Part shown: in pieces, positions 21,281 to 21,379 of the stretch
Numbering within the stretch: position 1 is the stretch's first letter
Layout of the letters: every line of letters starts with the position of its first letter
DNA from: JBBAAW01 sp041658075
GTDB lineage: Bacteria; Patescibacteriota; WWE3; UBA101185; UBA10185
Assembly (NCBI GenBank): GCA_041658075.1
Contig: JBBAAW010000014.1
Location: 1-21,379 of the forward strand
DNA: 21,379 nucleotides
Direction: 5' to 3'
The notes under the pieces: model-generated
Database searches by the model: none
The model's input: the letters and a program-made list of their open reading frames with translations, nothing else
What the model was told of the DNA's origin: nothing
Program-made: the position numbers and the translations under genes

Positions 21281-21379
21281 ATGAGAGTGATCATCAGGCA
21301 TTTTATTTACACTGCAGCCGCCCTGTACCTTTTGCAGTTGTACGCCAAACCTTTTGAATTTGGCGGGAATCAAACCAAA
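21281..21379 (+). CDS. Start of a small membrane protein (phage-holin-family-like), partial
   Basis: The ATG at 21281 opens a frame that runs off the window after 33 codons. MRVIIRHFIYTAAALYLLQL is a basic start followed by a hydrophobic segment. This pattern is common in YvlD-type 'phage holin family' membrane proteins, which have four spans and unknown roles. Only one segment is visible, so the name is tentative. No Shine-Dalgarno is seen; an AT-rich stretch (TAGTATCCTAAATAC) immediately precedes the ATG. Confidence 0.45.
   Translation, partial: MRVIIRHFIYTAAALYLLQLYAKPFEFGGNQTK

Noticed and set aside
1..21379. CRISPR array, insertion sequence or integrase
   Set aside because: No regularly spaced direct repeats, no terminal inverted repeats flanking a transposase frame, and no recombinase motifs were seen.

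Overview
The window looks like a chromosomal segment from a small-genome bacterium of the Candidate Phyla Radiation (Patescibacteria). The lineage within the CPR (Katanobacteria or Microgenomates-like) is only a guess. The reasons are compact, mixed-strand housekeeping genes of modest GC, stand-alone tRNA-Ser genes, a short UvrC, a minimal [NiFe]-hydrogenase pair, and several membrane proteins without clear relatives. TGA, TAG and TAA all end recognisable proteins, so the code appears standard. There is no gap of more than 300 bases without a gene.

Layout. 1-3000: end of a probable glutamate dehydrogenase, cytidine deaminase, tRNA-Ser(GGA), a mannose-1-phosphate guanylyltransferase-like enzyme, a SAM methyltransferase and tRNA-Ser(CGA). 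3056-4799: two coupled membrane genes (RDD family and a multi-span protein). 4815-8927: YvcK/GlmR-like protein overlapped by a hydrogenase-associated protein, then a hydrogenase locus (maturation protease, large subunit, small subunit, HypC). 8930-11161: a visibly GC-richer island, read as one operon of unrecognised genes (357 aa membrane protein, 209 aa protein with a second internal start, and two tiny ORFs). It has its own promoter and closing hairpin. 11198-14149: class A penicillin-binding protein and a LysM membrane protein. 14176-18703: uvrA, convergent with and overlapping a secreted transglutaminase-like membrane protein. 18715-18983: a 69 aa orphan gene with a long hairpin. 19048-20361: uvrC without the usual C-terminal HhH region. 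20385-21245: three tiny Cys-rich proteins, each with its own signals. 21281-end: start of a small membrane protein.

Two styles of expression signal are visible. Several core genes have a TATAAT-like box 6-8 nt before the start codon, which predicts leaderless or nearly leaderless mRNAs. Operon-internal genes, and especially the GC-rich orphan genes, have strong GGAGG Shine-Dalgarno sites, real 5' leaders and hairpins. The second group looks like a separate layer of compact, self-contained accessory genes inserted among core genes.

The most interesting candidates are the GC-rich island at 8930-11161, the trio of micro-proteins at 20439-21154, and the hydrogenase locus. In the last, the maturation protease gene runs antisense through exactly the coding segment of the peptide it should remove, and the cleavage-site residue is unusual.
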